Source: Dehalococcoidia bacterium
GTDB lineage: Bacteria; Chloroflexota; Dehalococcoidia; Bin125
Reading direction: 5' to 3'
NCBI GenBank assembly: GCA_022828105.1
Contig: JAJEJC010000005.1
Span: 372,001-436,000, forward strand
DNA length: 64,000 bases
Shown here: positions 7,793 through 15,198 of the stretch, in pieces
Layout: every line of letters begins with the position of its first letter
Position numbering within the stretch: the first letter of the stretch is position 1
Position numbers and translations under genes: made by a program
The notes under the pieces: model-generated
Told to the model about the DNA's origin: nothing
The model's database searches: none
Seen by the model: the letters and a program-made list of their open reading frames with translations, nothing else

Positions 7793-8920
7793 CTATCTCC
7801 TTCTTGACGAACGGCGACTCTTGTTGCGACGCTTCGTGACGATGTCTTGCATATCATCGTGCAGCGCCTCGGACAGCGTGACAATCTGTCCGATCTCTTC
7901 GAGTTGGTCCGCCTCACCGACGAACCCTGTCAGCACCTTCCCGCGCGCCTTCTGGAGCGCCTGCCTAGCCTCAACCAACCCTTCGCGGAACAAGGCGGTG
8001 TCGCCGCGATGGACATCGTATGCGACGGATAGACCCAGGCCGACCCGGAGTGCGCTGAGACCGCCCTTCGACTGAAGCGCCTCGTCTAGCTGCCGGAGAT
8101 GTGGATTCTGGGTCTTGATCTCTGGCTTGATGTCTCGAGTCTTGTCGCCCCATAGCCAGACGCATAGCTCGCCGAACTGCTTCATCTTACGTGTAGGTAT
8201 CGGCATATCGGTCGGCGGCTCGAGGTCGGCTATCCCGGTGAAGTCCTGGATGCCGCGATAGTCGAGGCCGGTGTAGAGGTGCGAAAACGCGAACCGTTTG
8301 CGAGATCGCTGCTTATCCACATCGTACACACCGGCGGCCCTGGCCTGCACGAGCGCCATGTACGAACGGTAGAGGCGGGCGACCGTCCGGTGCCGGTCGC
8401 CGATGGTCTCCGCGATGTCGGCGAGATCCTTGCCGACGTCGTTCCTAACCCAGGCAATGTACTCGGCCTTCGCGAAGGAGCCCCATGCTTGCGGGCCGTT
8501 GACGTGCTTGAATCCGACGTACTGCCAGACTTCGTCGCGGCGACGTCGGATCACGGGCAGCGTGTCCAACAAGGCGACCTCTTCTGGCGAGACCGACGGC
8601 AAGTCAGTGGCCTTCATCCTCTCGCGGAGGTCTGGCTCGCGCAGCAGGCGGACCGCAGCAAGCCTGCGGTTACCTTCAATGACGACGAGCGCGCCGTCCT
8701 CCTCCGCGGCGAACAGTGCTTCGTGCGGGAAATAGCCGTTGCGCGCGATGGACCACGCCACCTCGTCCACGGAGTACTCGCGCCACAGGATGTTGAGGAT
8801 CTCGTCCTGGCTGAGGCGCTCGCTCGTGCGTTGGATGCGGGGATTTCGCGCATCCAGACGCAACTCCCCGACCGGCACCTGCTCCGGCGCGTATAACTCC
8901 GCCGGGGTTTTCGTCGTCAT
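7793..8920 (-). CDS. ParB N-terminal-domain (ParB/Srx-like) protein of a defence-type cassette
   Basis: A 375-residue protein. The N-terminal ~110 residues carry the ParB/sulfiredoxin-like fold: VPVGELRLDARNPR near 14-27 and VIEGNRRLAAVRLL near 79-92, the latter matching the G-x-R-R-x-x-A nucleotide-binding box. The remaining part is helical, with a Lys/Arg tail. It lacks the ParB helix-turn-helix spacing and centromere context, so plasmid partition is unlikely. Such domains also occur in DNA-modification systems and have nucleotidase or regulatory roles. I chose the ATG at 8920 over the longer frame from 9046 because the extension has no family character and a GGAGG precedes 8920. It is the first gene of the leftward cassette. 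Confidence 0.8.
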   Translation of the reverse strand: MTTKTPAELYAPEQVPVGELRLDARNPRIQRTSERLSQDEILNILWREYSVDEVAWSIARNGYFPHEALFAAEEDGALVVIEGNRRLAAVRLLREPDLRERMKATDLPSVSPEEVALLDTLPVIRRRRDEVWQYVGFKHVNGPQAWGSFAKAEYIAWVRNDVGKDLADIAETIGDRHRTVARLYRSYMALVQARAAGVYDVDKQRSRKRFAFSHLYTGLDYRGIQDFTGIADLEPPTDMPIPTRKMKQFGELCVWLWGDKTRDIKPEIKTQNPHLRQLDEALQSKGGLSALRVGLGLSVAYDVHRGDTALFREGLVEARQALQKARGKVLTGFVGEADQLEEIGQIVTLSEALHDDMQDIVTKRRNKSRRSSRRR

Positions 8921-9387
8921 GCGCCTGCAGCCTCCGCGAGGACGGGCGTAGTCTACCGCGGTTGCGTGCGCTGCGTCTGCCGCGCACAACCTCCAGCAAC
9001 CGGAGTTTAGGGTGGCCACCAGCGCGCCGCTAAGCGACCCAGGCACTGTGCGCCTCCCTGAGCTGGGAGGGAAAACAGGATGCGCTCAGCTTCACGCCGG
9101 CTGCCGTCCCGTGTCGCATGGTGAGCCCTTAAGCGAACATTGGCTGGAGACTGCCCTGACTCTGCAATCGGCGGACTCGGACACCGACTACAGTGTCCAA
9201 TTGGTGCCTCACAAAGCCACTTCCCAAACGAACGCTTGCAGTACACCCCCTCTTGGCCTACCACCTGCGACCAACACCGGACGGCTGGTTGTTGACGAAG
9301 GGCGCTCGCGTTCGTCCGCCGTTGCAGCAATTTCAGTCGCAACTGTGCATGCGCGGCTCGGCGGCGCATCCGCCGAGGCGCGGGCGC
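8921..9387. other. Non-coding gap upstream of the ParB-like gene
   Basis: No gene is supported here; the overlapping short frames on both strands have no recognisable content. It should hold the promoter of the ParB-like gene (near 8930-9050, not resolved). It also contains the second copy of the 64-bp direct repeat at 9201-9264. Confidence 0.5.
9201..9264 (+). repeat. Copy 2 of the diverged 64-bp direct repeat
   Basis: Same orientation as 5411-5473, with an identical 15-bp end TCTTGGCCTACCACC and roughly 86% identity overall by eye. The repeats are about 3.8 kb apart and flank the ParB-like/unknown/methylase genes. Confidence 0.6.
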
Positions 9388-10449
9388 TCAGTCGGCCAGT
9401 GTGAACGTCTCGGCCGGGGGGTTGGGGAAGTCGTCGGGCCAGAGCAGGCGGGCGAGGTCCTCGGCGCCTCGGATGTTCCAGTAGGACAGCGTCGTGAAGT
9501 GCTTGCTCTCGACCACGTACACCGCGCCGTCGCGGATCGCCGGGACCTCGGCCAGCGCCTCGTTGTTGAGCAGGCTCCGGCGGAACTCCTCGGCGCCGAA
9601 TTCGAGCGGCTGGGGAATGATGATGATCTCCGGCGCCATCGCGATCACGCCCTCAAGGCTGGTCGTCTGATTGCCGCTGATCCCCGCGGTCTCGGCCGCG
9701 TTGACGCCGCCGGCCGCGACGATTACGCCGCCCTCGGTCGAGTCGCCGCCCGCGACCCAGAGCGTGTCCGAGTACAGCGTCAGCGCCAGCACGCTCGGTT
9801 GCGGAGACTGCTCGACGGTGACGGAGACCAATGATTCGTAGCGCGCCTGGACCTCATCGGCGAACGCGAACGCGCGCTCCTCTTCGCCGAAGATGTAGCC
9901 CATCAGCAGGATGCTGTTGACCCGCCCGTCGGGTCCCTGGATCAGCTCGGTCTGGATCACCGGGATGCCGACGCGCTGCAGGGCCTCGACGGCTTCGATC
10001 GGGAAGAATGGGCTGGTCACGACGACATCGGGCGACTGCGCGATGATCACCTCGGGATCGCGGGAGATCTCGGGCTTGTCCTGCACCTGCGCGGCGATGT
10101 TCGAGTAGGTGACGTCCTTGCTCACCGCGCCGACCGCGACCAGGCGTTCGTTGGGGACCAAGGCCAGCGTGACCTCGTCGTGTCCGATCGAGGCGGTGAT
10201 GATCCGCCGCGGCTTGGCCGCAATCGAGACGACGCCGTTCAGACCTTCGACCTCGCGCGGCCAGCCGAGGTTGTCGGGGTCGACGATGCCGCGCACGCCT
10301 TCAAGCGTGCTCGCGGACGCTCGCTGCTCGGCCGCTTGCTGCGCCGACTCGTCCGAGCCGCAGGCAAGTAAGGCCAGCGCGGCGATCAGAACCGCCAGTG
10401 ATCCGATCCAACGCGACGATGATCCAACCAATGGGAACGATGCGAACAT
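9388..10449 (-). CDS. Periplasmic/lipoprotein cobalamin-type ABC transporter substrate-binding protein (BtuF-like)
   Basis: A 353-residue secreted lipoprotein. The signal has a hydrophobic core at about 15-28 and the lipobox LLAC near 28-31, so Cys31 is the likely lipid anchor. The mature part has the two-lobed TroA/BtuF fold: PRRIITASIGHDEVTLAL near 81-98 and PEVIIAQSPDVVVTS near 132-146, then the second lobe with PEIIIIPQPLEF and GAVYVVESKHFTTLSYW. A cobalamin riboswitch lies immediately upstream, so the ligand is probably vitamin B12 or another corrinoid. AAGGAG at 10456-10461 is ideally placed before the ATG. No permease or ATPase gene adjoins it within the window, so the rest of the transporter must be elsewhere. 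Confidence 0.85.
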   Translation of the reverse strand: MFASFPLVGSSSRWIGSLAVLIAALALLACGSDESAQQAAEQRASASTLEGVRGIVDPDNLGWPREVEGLNGVVSIAAKPRRIITASIGHDEVTLALVPNERLVAVGAVSKDVTYSNIAAQVQDKPEISRDPEVIIAQSPDVVVTSPFFPIEAVEALQRVGIPVIQTELIQGPDGRVNSILLMGYIFGEEERAFAFADEVQARYESLVSVTVEQSPQPSVLALTLYSDTLWVAGGDSTEGGVIVAAGGVNAAETAGISGNQTTSLEGVIAMAPEIIIIPQPLEFGAEEFRRSLLNNEALAEVPAIRDGAVYVVESKHFTTLSYWNIRGAEDLARLLWPDDFPNPPAETFTLAD

Positions 10450-10555
10450 GCCCTACTCCTTCGGCTCCGCCGGAGGGTGGGGCTTCGATCTGGCCGGGCT
10501 GCCTGGATTTGGCGCGCGGAGATCGAGGGACCTCTCTGAAGCGGAGAGTTGTCAC

Positions 10556-10756
10556 CTCTCGTCCAGGCAGGTCTCCTGGCTTGCGGGTGGAGGATGCCGC
10601 TTGGCCCTTCCCATCGACGCTTGGGTGGTCGACAGTGGGCGTCTGCGCTCCGTGGCTGCTCACTCAATCGAGCGAGCCCCGCTTACAGTGGCGCTACCGC
10701 GTCGGAATCTCACCGACTTCCCTATTCTCCCGGGACGGGCACCTGGACGAATGTTG
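10556..10756 (-). promoter_or_regulatory. Cobalamin (B12) riboswitch
   Basis: Read on the minus strand, the region contains the hallmark elements in order: GGTGCCCG and GGGAAGTCGGTGA near 10743-10706, GATTCCGACGCG, CGCCACTGTAAGCGGG near 10693-10677, then the B12 box AGCCAGGAGACCTGCC at about 10579-10564. It ends about 100 bases before the BtuF-like ATG, consistent with translational or transcriptional shut-off when adenosyl- or methylcobalamin is plentiful. Outer borders are approximate. Confidence 0.92.
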
Positions 10757-10866
10757 CTGGGGGAAAGCCTAGCACGGGCAGTGCGGCTGGTTCGGGCGCT
10801 CGCTCGCCAGCGCTAGCCTACATCGGCGTGCTACAGGCGCGTTTCGCTGAAGGGGGAACATGTCCG

Positions 10867-11904
10867 ATGGATTGTGGAACCTTCCTCTTGTTGCAGTCTC
10901 CACAGGCGCAAGACCACGCCGAGGTGTTCGCGCGAGCCACCGAGATGGCCCAGACCGCTGATCGGCTGGGCTTCGACAGCATCTGGTGCGCCGAGCATCA
11001 CTTTTCGACCTACGGTTACCTGTCGCGGCCGCTGATGTTCGCCCAGCACCTTGCGGCTCACACCGAACGGATCCGGGTCGGATCGGCGGTGGTCGTGCTT
11101 CCCTTGCATCACCCGCTGGTCGTAGCCGAGGAGATCGCCACGGCCGATGTGCTCAGCGGCGGACGGCTCGATGTCGGGCTGGGGCGCGGATACCAGCGCT
11201 ACGAGTTCGACCGGCTGGGACACACGCTGGACGAGAGCCGCGAGCGCTTCGACGAGTCGGTAGACATCCTGCTCAAGGCGTTCTCGGGCGAACCGTTCGC
11301 GCACGAGGGGAAGTACTACCGCTTCGACGAGACCAGCATCTTCCCGATGCCGGTGCAACAGCCGCATCCGCCGTTCTGGATGGTCGGTCAGAGTCCCGAG
11401 TCGATCGTCGCGACGGCGGAACGAGGCTTCAACCTGATCTCAGGCGGATTCGGCATCCCGATCGAGCGGCTGGCCGAGTTCCGCAAGACGTTCGACGAGT
11501 CGATCCCCGACGAATCGACGCGAGGCGCGATCCGCGTCAGCACGCAGCGTCCGGTCTACGTCACGCACGACGAGTCGGAGCTGCCGGAAATCGTCGAGCA
11601 GGCGCGCTGGAACATGCGCGTGACGCTGAGTCTGCGCCAGGGCCTGGCGCGCGTCGACCACGGCCGCGCGGTCGCGATTCCGATGGAGACCGAGCCCAGC
11701 GCCGAGGCGCTGCTCGACCGCTACTTCGTGATGGGCACGCCTGACACCTGCATCGAGAAGATCCGGCAACTGCGCGAGGTCATGGGCATCGACCACTTCA
11801 ACGCCAACTTCTGGTTCGGCGACCTCTCGCACGAGCAACTCCTGGGATCGATGCAGCTCTTCGCAGACGAAGTCCTGCCGGTGCTGAAGTCGGGGCAGAT
11901 CTAG
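10867..11904 (+). CDS. Luciferase-like (LLM class) flavin-dependent monooxygenase
   Basis: A 345-residue member of the bacterial luciferase family, which uses reduced FMN or F420 with O2 or a substrate carbonyl. The TIM-barrel landmarks are present: GFDSIWCAEHHFSTYGY near 38-54, IRVGSAVVVLPLHHPL near 76-91, VLSGGRLDVGLGRGYQ near 102-117, then PPFWMVGQSPES near 172-183. A longer open frame begins at 10549 but runs through the riboswitch and is not protein-like. The ATG at 10867 follows a GAAGGGGGA ribosome site. The substrate cannot be read from sequence. It converges with the next gene: the TAG codons of both overlap in a CTAG palindrome. Confidence 0.85.
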   Translation: MDCGTFLLLQSPQAQDHAEVFARATEMAQTADRLGFDSIWCAEHHFSTYGYLSRPLMFAQHLAAHTERIRVGSAVVVLPLHHPLVVAEEIATADVLSGGRLDVGLGRGYQRYEFDRLGHTLDESRERFDESVDILLKAFSGEPFAHEGKYYRFDETSIFPMPVQQPHPPFWMVGQSPESIVATAERGFNLISGGFGIPIERLAEFRKTFDESIPDESTRGAIRVSTQRPVYVTHDESELPEIVEQARWNMRVTLSLRQGLARVDHGRAVAIPMETEPSAEALLDRYFVMGTPDTCIEKIRQLREVMGIDHFNANFWFGDLSHEQLLGSMQLFADEVLPVLKSGQI

Positions 11905-12695
11905 GCGCCTCCGGTGACGTCGATGGTGACGCCGGTGACGAAATCGGCGTGCGATGAGGCGAGGAAGCAGACCACGTTGGCCTGATCGATGGGCTCGGCC
12001 AGGCGGCCCAGCGGCGTGCCCTCGACGGCGCGCTCGCGCAGCTCCGTTGGACGGCCCTCCCATTGACGGCGAATGCGCTCGGTCAGCGTCGCCGAAGGCG
12101 CAATCGCGTTGACGTTGATGCCGGCCGGACCGACCTCGAGCGAGAGCTTCTTGGTGAAGGCGATAATCCCGCCCTTGGCCGCGGCGTAGGCCGACGAGCT
12201 GCTGGCGCTCCTGCCGCGACCGGCGATCGAGGCGAAGTTGACGATCTTGCCCGATCCCTGCCTGGTCATGTGGGGGATCACGGCGTGGCAGAAGAGGAAC
12301 GTGCCGCTGAGGTTGAAGTCGAGGATCTTCTGCCACTCGTCCATCGTCAGTTCATCGGCGCGGGCGGCGGAGTTGTCGATGATCGTCGATCCGCCGACGC
12401 CGTTGATCAGGATGTCGATCCGCCCGTAGCGGTCGATCACATCGGCGACGACGGCGTCGACGTCTTCCTGCTCCAGCGCGTTGGCGCAGTAGGCCATATG
12501 CTCGCCGCCGCCCGCCTCGGCCAGCGCCTGCATCGCGCCGTCGAGCAGTTCGCGGTTGATGTCGACGGCGGCGACGATCCCGCCCTCGGCGGCGATGATC
12601 TCGGCGCTGGCGCGGCAGATGCCGGCGGCCGCACCGGAGATCAGCGCGACCTTGCCTTGGAATCGGGCAAACGTGGCATCGGTGGCATCGGTCAT
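11901..12695 (-). CDS. Short-chain dehydrogenase/reductase (SDR)
   Basis: A classical SDR of 264 residues, an NAD(P)-dependent alcohol/ketone oxidoreductase. The cofactor motif near 20-27 reads S-G-A-A-A-G-I-C where T-G-x-x-x-G-x-G is usual; loss of the last Gly is odd and could alter cofactor use. NGVGGS near 98-103 takes the place of the N-A-G motif. The catalytic Ser lies in NFASIAG near 153-159 and the Tyr-x-x-x-Lys in SAYAAAKGG near 167-175. It is the last gene of a four-gene leftward operon (isomerase, SDR, hydratase homologue, SDR) and starts 19 bp after the hydratase homologue. Confidence 0.88.
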   Translation of the reverse strand: MTDATDATFARFQGKVALISGAAAGICRASAEIIAAEGGIVAAVDINRELLDGAMQALAEAGGGEHMAYCANALEQEDVDAVVADVIDRYGRIDILINGVGGSTIIDNSAARADELTMDEWQKILDFNLSGTFLFCHAVIPHMTRQGSGKIVNFASIAGRGRSASSSSAYAAAKGGIIAFTKKLSLEVGPAGINVNAIAPSATLTERIRRQWEGRPTELRERAVEGTPLGRLAEPIDQANVVCFLASSHADFVTGVTIDVTGGA

Positions 12696-12714
12696 CTTGT
12701 GCTCCTCTTCGGCC

Positions 12715-13572
12715 TCAGCGACCTTGGAAGTCCGGCTCGCGGCGCTCTCGCAAGGCGGCGCGCGCCTCGTCGGCGTCCGCCGAGGTGGCCAAGATCGGCG
12801 ACGCGTTGGAGGTCAGCACGGCGGTCGTCTCCAGCGTGCTGTCCATCGCGGCGCGGATCACTCGCTTGTTGATCCAGGTCACCAGCGGCGGATTGCGCAT
12901 AATCCGCGCGCACAGCGCGCGCACCTCGTCCTCCAGATCATCGGACGGGACGAGCCGGTTGAGCACGCCCCACTCGGCCGCCGTCTGCGCGTCGAGGTGT
13001 CCGGTAAAGGAGAACTCCAGCGCCCGGCCCAATCCGGCCAGGCGGGTCAGGTAGTATGCGCCGCCGTTCTCGATGATCTGGCCGACCTGCTGATAGGCGA
13101 TGAAGCGGGTGTGCTCGCAGCCATAACGGATGTCGCACTGCAAGGCCATGTCCATCCCGAACCCGGCGGCGACTCCGTTGACCATTGCGACGGTCGGCTT
13201 GCGCACGTAGGAGATGTCGCGCATCAGCTTGGTCAGTCCGTAGAAGAAGCGCTGGCGAGTCGCGTCCAGACCGCCCGGCTCGTAGGGAGCATTGCCCAGA
13301 TAGTTGTCGTCGGGCTCGAACTCGCCGAGGTCGGAGCCGCGCACATCGACGCCGGCGCAAAATCCGCGACCCATGCCGGTCAGCACGATCACCTTGACGT
13401 CGGGATCGTCGTCCGCGGCGCGCATGTATTCGCCGACCTTGGCCAGCGTGCCGGTCCGTTCGGTTCCGCCGACGGCGGCGTTCAGCTTCTCCGGCCGGTT
13501 GAAACGAATCCAAAGAATGCCGTTGTCTTCCTTCTCGTAGAGCAGATAGGGAACTAACTCGAGCTGTTGCAT
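12715..13572 (-). CDS. Enoyl-CoA hydratase/isomerase-family (crotonase) protein
   Basis: A 285-residue crotonase-fold protein. The oxyanion-hole segment GMGRGFCAGVDVRG near 66-79 and the MVNGVAAGFGMDMAL segment near 129-143 bind acyl-CoA and are clear. At the two positions where true enoyl-CoA hydratases carry catalytic Glu, I see Asp (in GMDMA) and Gln (in YQQVG). It may therefore be an isomerase, a hydrolase, a C-C lyase or another crotonase-type enzyme. The alignment is by eye. Within the operon it probably processes a CoA thioester made or used by the flanking SDRs. Its end is 19 bp from the next gene and its start 13 bp from the previous one. Confidence 0.87.
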   Translation of the reverse strand: MQQLELVPYLLYEKEDNGILWIRFNRPEKLNAAVGGTERTGTLAKVGEYMRAADDDPDVKVIVLTGMGRGFCAGVDVRGSDLGEFEPDDNYLGNAPYEPGGLDATRQRFFYGLTKLMRDISYVRKPTVAMVNGVAAGFGMDMALQCDIRYGCEHTRFIAYQQVGQIIENGGAYYLTRLAGLGRALEFSFTGHLDAQTAAEWGVLNRLVPSDDLEDEVRALCARIMRNPPLVTWINKRVIRAAMDSTLETTAVLTSNASPILATSADADEARAALRERREPDFQGR

Positions 13573-13585
13573 CGTGGACTCCCCT

Positions 13586-14350
13586 TCAGCCGCGACCGAA
13601 CAACGGCATCTTGGTTGCCATCACGGTGATGAACGGCACATTGGCGTCGAGCGGCAGGCGGGCCATGTAGAGAATCGCCTCGGCGACGTGCTCGACGTCA
13701 AAGGTCGGCTCGGGCATCCGCTCGCCGTTCGGTTGCGGCACGCCGCGGCCCATTGCGGCGGTCATCTCGGTGGCTGCGTTGCCGATGTCGATCTGTCCGC
13801 AGGCGATGTCGTACTTGCGCCCGTCGAGCGCAGTCGACTTGGTCAGCCCGGTCAGCGCGTGCTTGGTCGCGGTGTAGGGCGCGGAGTTGGGCCGCGGCCG
13901 GTCGGCGGAGATCGACCCGTTGTTGATGATCCGCCCCCCGCGCGGGTCCTGGTCCTTCATGATCCGGAACGCCTCCTGGGTGCAGAGGAAGCACGCGGTC
14001 AGATTGAGGTCGACGGTGTACTTCCACTGCTCAACGGTCAGGTCTTCGAGCAACAGCGGCGGCGCGCCGCCTCCGGCGTTGTTGAAGAGCAGGTCGAGCC
14101 GTCCGAACTCCTCGCGCACGCGAGCGAAGAGCGAGGCGATCGAGTCCGCGACGGTCACGTCGGACACGACGGCCAGCGACCGCGCCGCGTCGTCGCCGGC
14201 CATCTGTTGGGTCTCTTCGAGCCGCTCGATCCGTCGTCCCGAGAGCACCACCGACCAGCCGTCGCGCAGCAGCGCCAGCGCCGAGGCGCGGCCGACGCCC
14301 GAACCGGCGCCGGTGATCAGCGCGACGGGATTGTGTACGTCATTCGTCAT
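13586..14350 (-). CDS. Short-chain dehydrogenase/reductase (SDR)
   Basis: A classical SDR of about 254 residues. T-G-A-G-S-G-V-G near 13-20 is the canonical NAD(P) loop, NNAGGG near 91-96 the stabilising motif, and Ser (INNGSIS) with Y-T-A-T-K (PYTATKHAL) the catalytic set. I prefer the ATG at 14350 to the longer frame from 14401 because the fold begins with ALITGAG shortly after it. The start overlaps the end of the hydroxypyruvate isomerase-like gene by 11 bp, giving translational coupling. It is the second gene of the operon. The substrate is unknown; in context, an alcohol or ketone intermediate feeding a CoA-linked pathway is likely. Confidence 0.88.
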   Translation of the reverse strand: MTNDVHNPVALITGAGSGVGRASALALLRDGWSVVLSGRRIERLEETQQMAGDDAARSLAVVSDVTVADSIASLFARVREEFGRLDLLFNNAGGGAPPLLLEDLTVEQWKYTVDLNLTACFLCTQEAFRIMKDQDPRGGRIINNGSISADRPRPNSAPYTATKHALTGLTKSTALDGRKYDIACGQIDIGNAATEMTAAMGRGVPQPNGERMPEPTFDVEHVAEAILYMARLPLDANVPFITVMATKMPLFGRG

Positions 14351-15110
14351 CTGCCGGACCTTTCCCGATGCCCCAGGCTCGCGCCCAGCCGAGACCCGCA
14401 AGCGTTCCGTTGCGCGGTCGGTATTCGCAACCGACCCAGCCGTCGAATCCCAACTCGTCGATCATGGACAGGACACACGAGTAGTTGATCTCCTGCCGAC
14501 CGTCAGGCTCGTGCCGCCCGGGCACGCCGCTGATCTGGACGTGACCGATCAGATCGATGTGTGCCGCGATCGTGTCGGCCAGGTTTCCTTCCATGATCTG
14601 CATGTGGTAGCAGTCGTACTGCATTCGCAGGTTCTCGCGACCGACGCGCTCGATGATCCGCCGCGTCTGAGCGCTGCCGGTCAGGAAGTAGCCGGGATTG
14701 TCGGTCGTATTGAGCGGTTCCAACATGATCCGGGCGTCCTGCTGGGCAGCGCGGTCGGCGGCCCAGCGCAGGTTGTCGATGAACGTCGCTTCGGCGTCGG
14801 GCTGATCGGTGCGTCCGGCGAGGCAGTGAATCTGGCCGCACTGCAGCGCCGATGCGTACTCCAGCGCGGCATCGATCCCGCGACGGAACTCACACTGCTC
14901 GCCCGGCACGGCGGCGAGCGCGACGGGCGTGTTGATCAGCGCCACGCTCAGACCGGCCTCTCGCGCCCTCGCGGCCAGCGCGGCCGGCGACTCCGAGTAC
15001 GGCGCCTGGATCTCGACCGCGCGAAAGCCGGCGTCGGCCGCTGCCTGGAAGCGGTCGAGCAATACGGCTTCCTGGAACATCCACGACACGCTGGCGGCGA
15101 GCTTGGGCAT
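14340..15110 (-). CDS. hyi: Hydroxypyruvate isomerase-family sugar isomerase (TIM barrel)
   Basis: Encodes 256 residues, the normal length for Hyi/OtnI proteins, which interconvert hydroxypyruvate and tartronate semialdehyde or related keto acids. The AP-endonuclease-2-like barrel shows [14 protein letters not shown] near 129-142 with the catalytic Glu, [14 protein letters not shown] near 163-176 with metal-binding Asp and His, [13 protein letters not shown] near 190-202, and CEYRPRNGT near 229-237 with the second Glu. It heads a leftward operon of four genes. The start at 15110 faces the divergent Rieske oxygenase gene with an 88-bp shared promoter region. Family assignment is strong; the exact substrate is not. 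Confidence 0.85.
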   Translation of the reverse strand: MPKLAASVSWMFQEAVLLDRFQAAADAGFRAVEIQAPYSESPAALAARAREAGLSVALINTPVALAAVPGEQCEFRRGIDAALEYASALQCGQIHCLAGRTDQPDAEATFIDNLRWAADRAAQQDARIMLEPLNTTDNPGYFLTGSAQTRRIIERVGRENLRMQYDCYHMQIMEGNLADTIAAHIDLIGHVQISGVPGRHEPDGRQEINYSCVLSMIDELGFDGWVGCEYRPRNGTLAGLGWARAWGIGKGPADDE

Positions 15111-15198
15111 ATCGGCATGCTAGGCGCTGCCTGCTCCGGTCACGGCAGCCAGTCCAAGGGTCGGGCATAGACTGAGCGCGAATCACGAGGAGCGGGAA

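Noticed and set aside
8921-9046. N-terminal extension of the ParB-like protein
   Set aside because: The added 42 residues are Cys/Ala-rich without family similarity, and a good ribosome site precedes ATG 8920.
10549-10866. N-terminal extension of the luciferase-like protein
   Set aside because: It runs antisense through the cobalamin riboswitch and is not protein-like; the barrel begins at the ATG at 10867.
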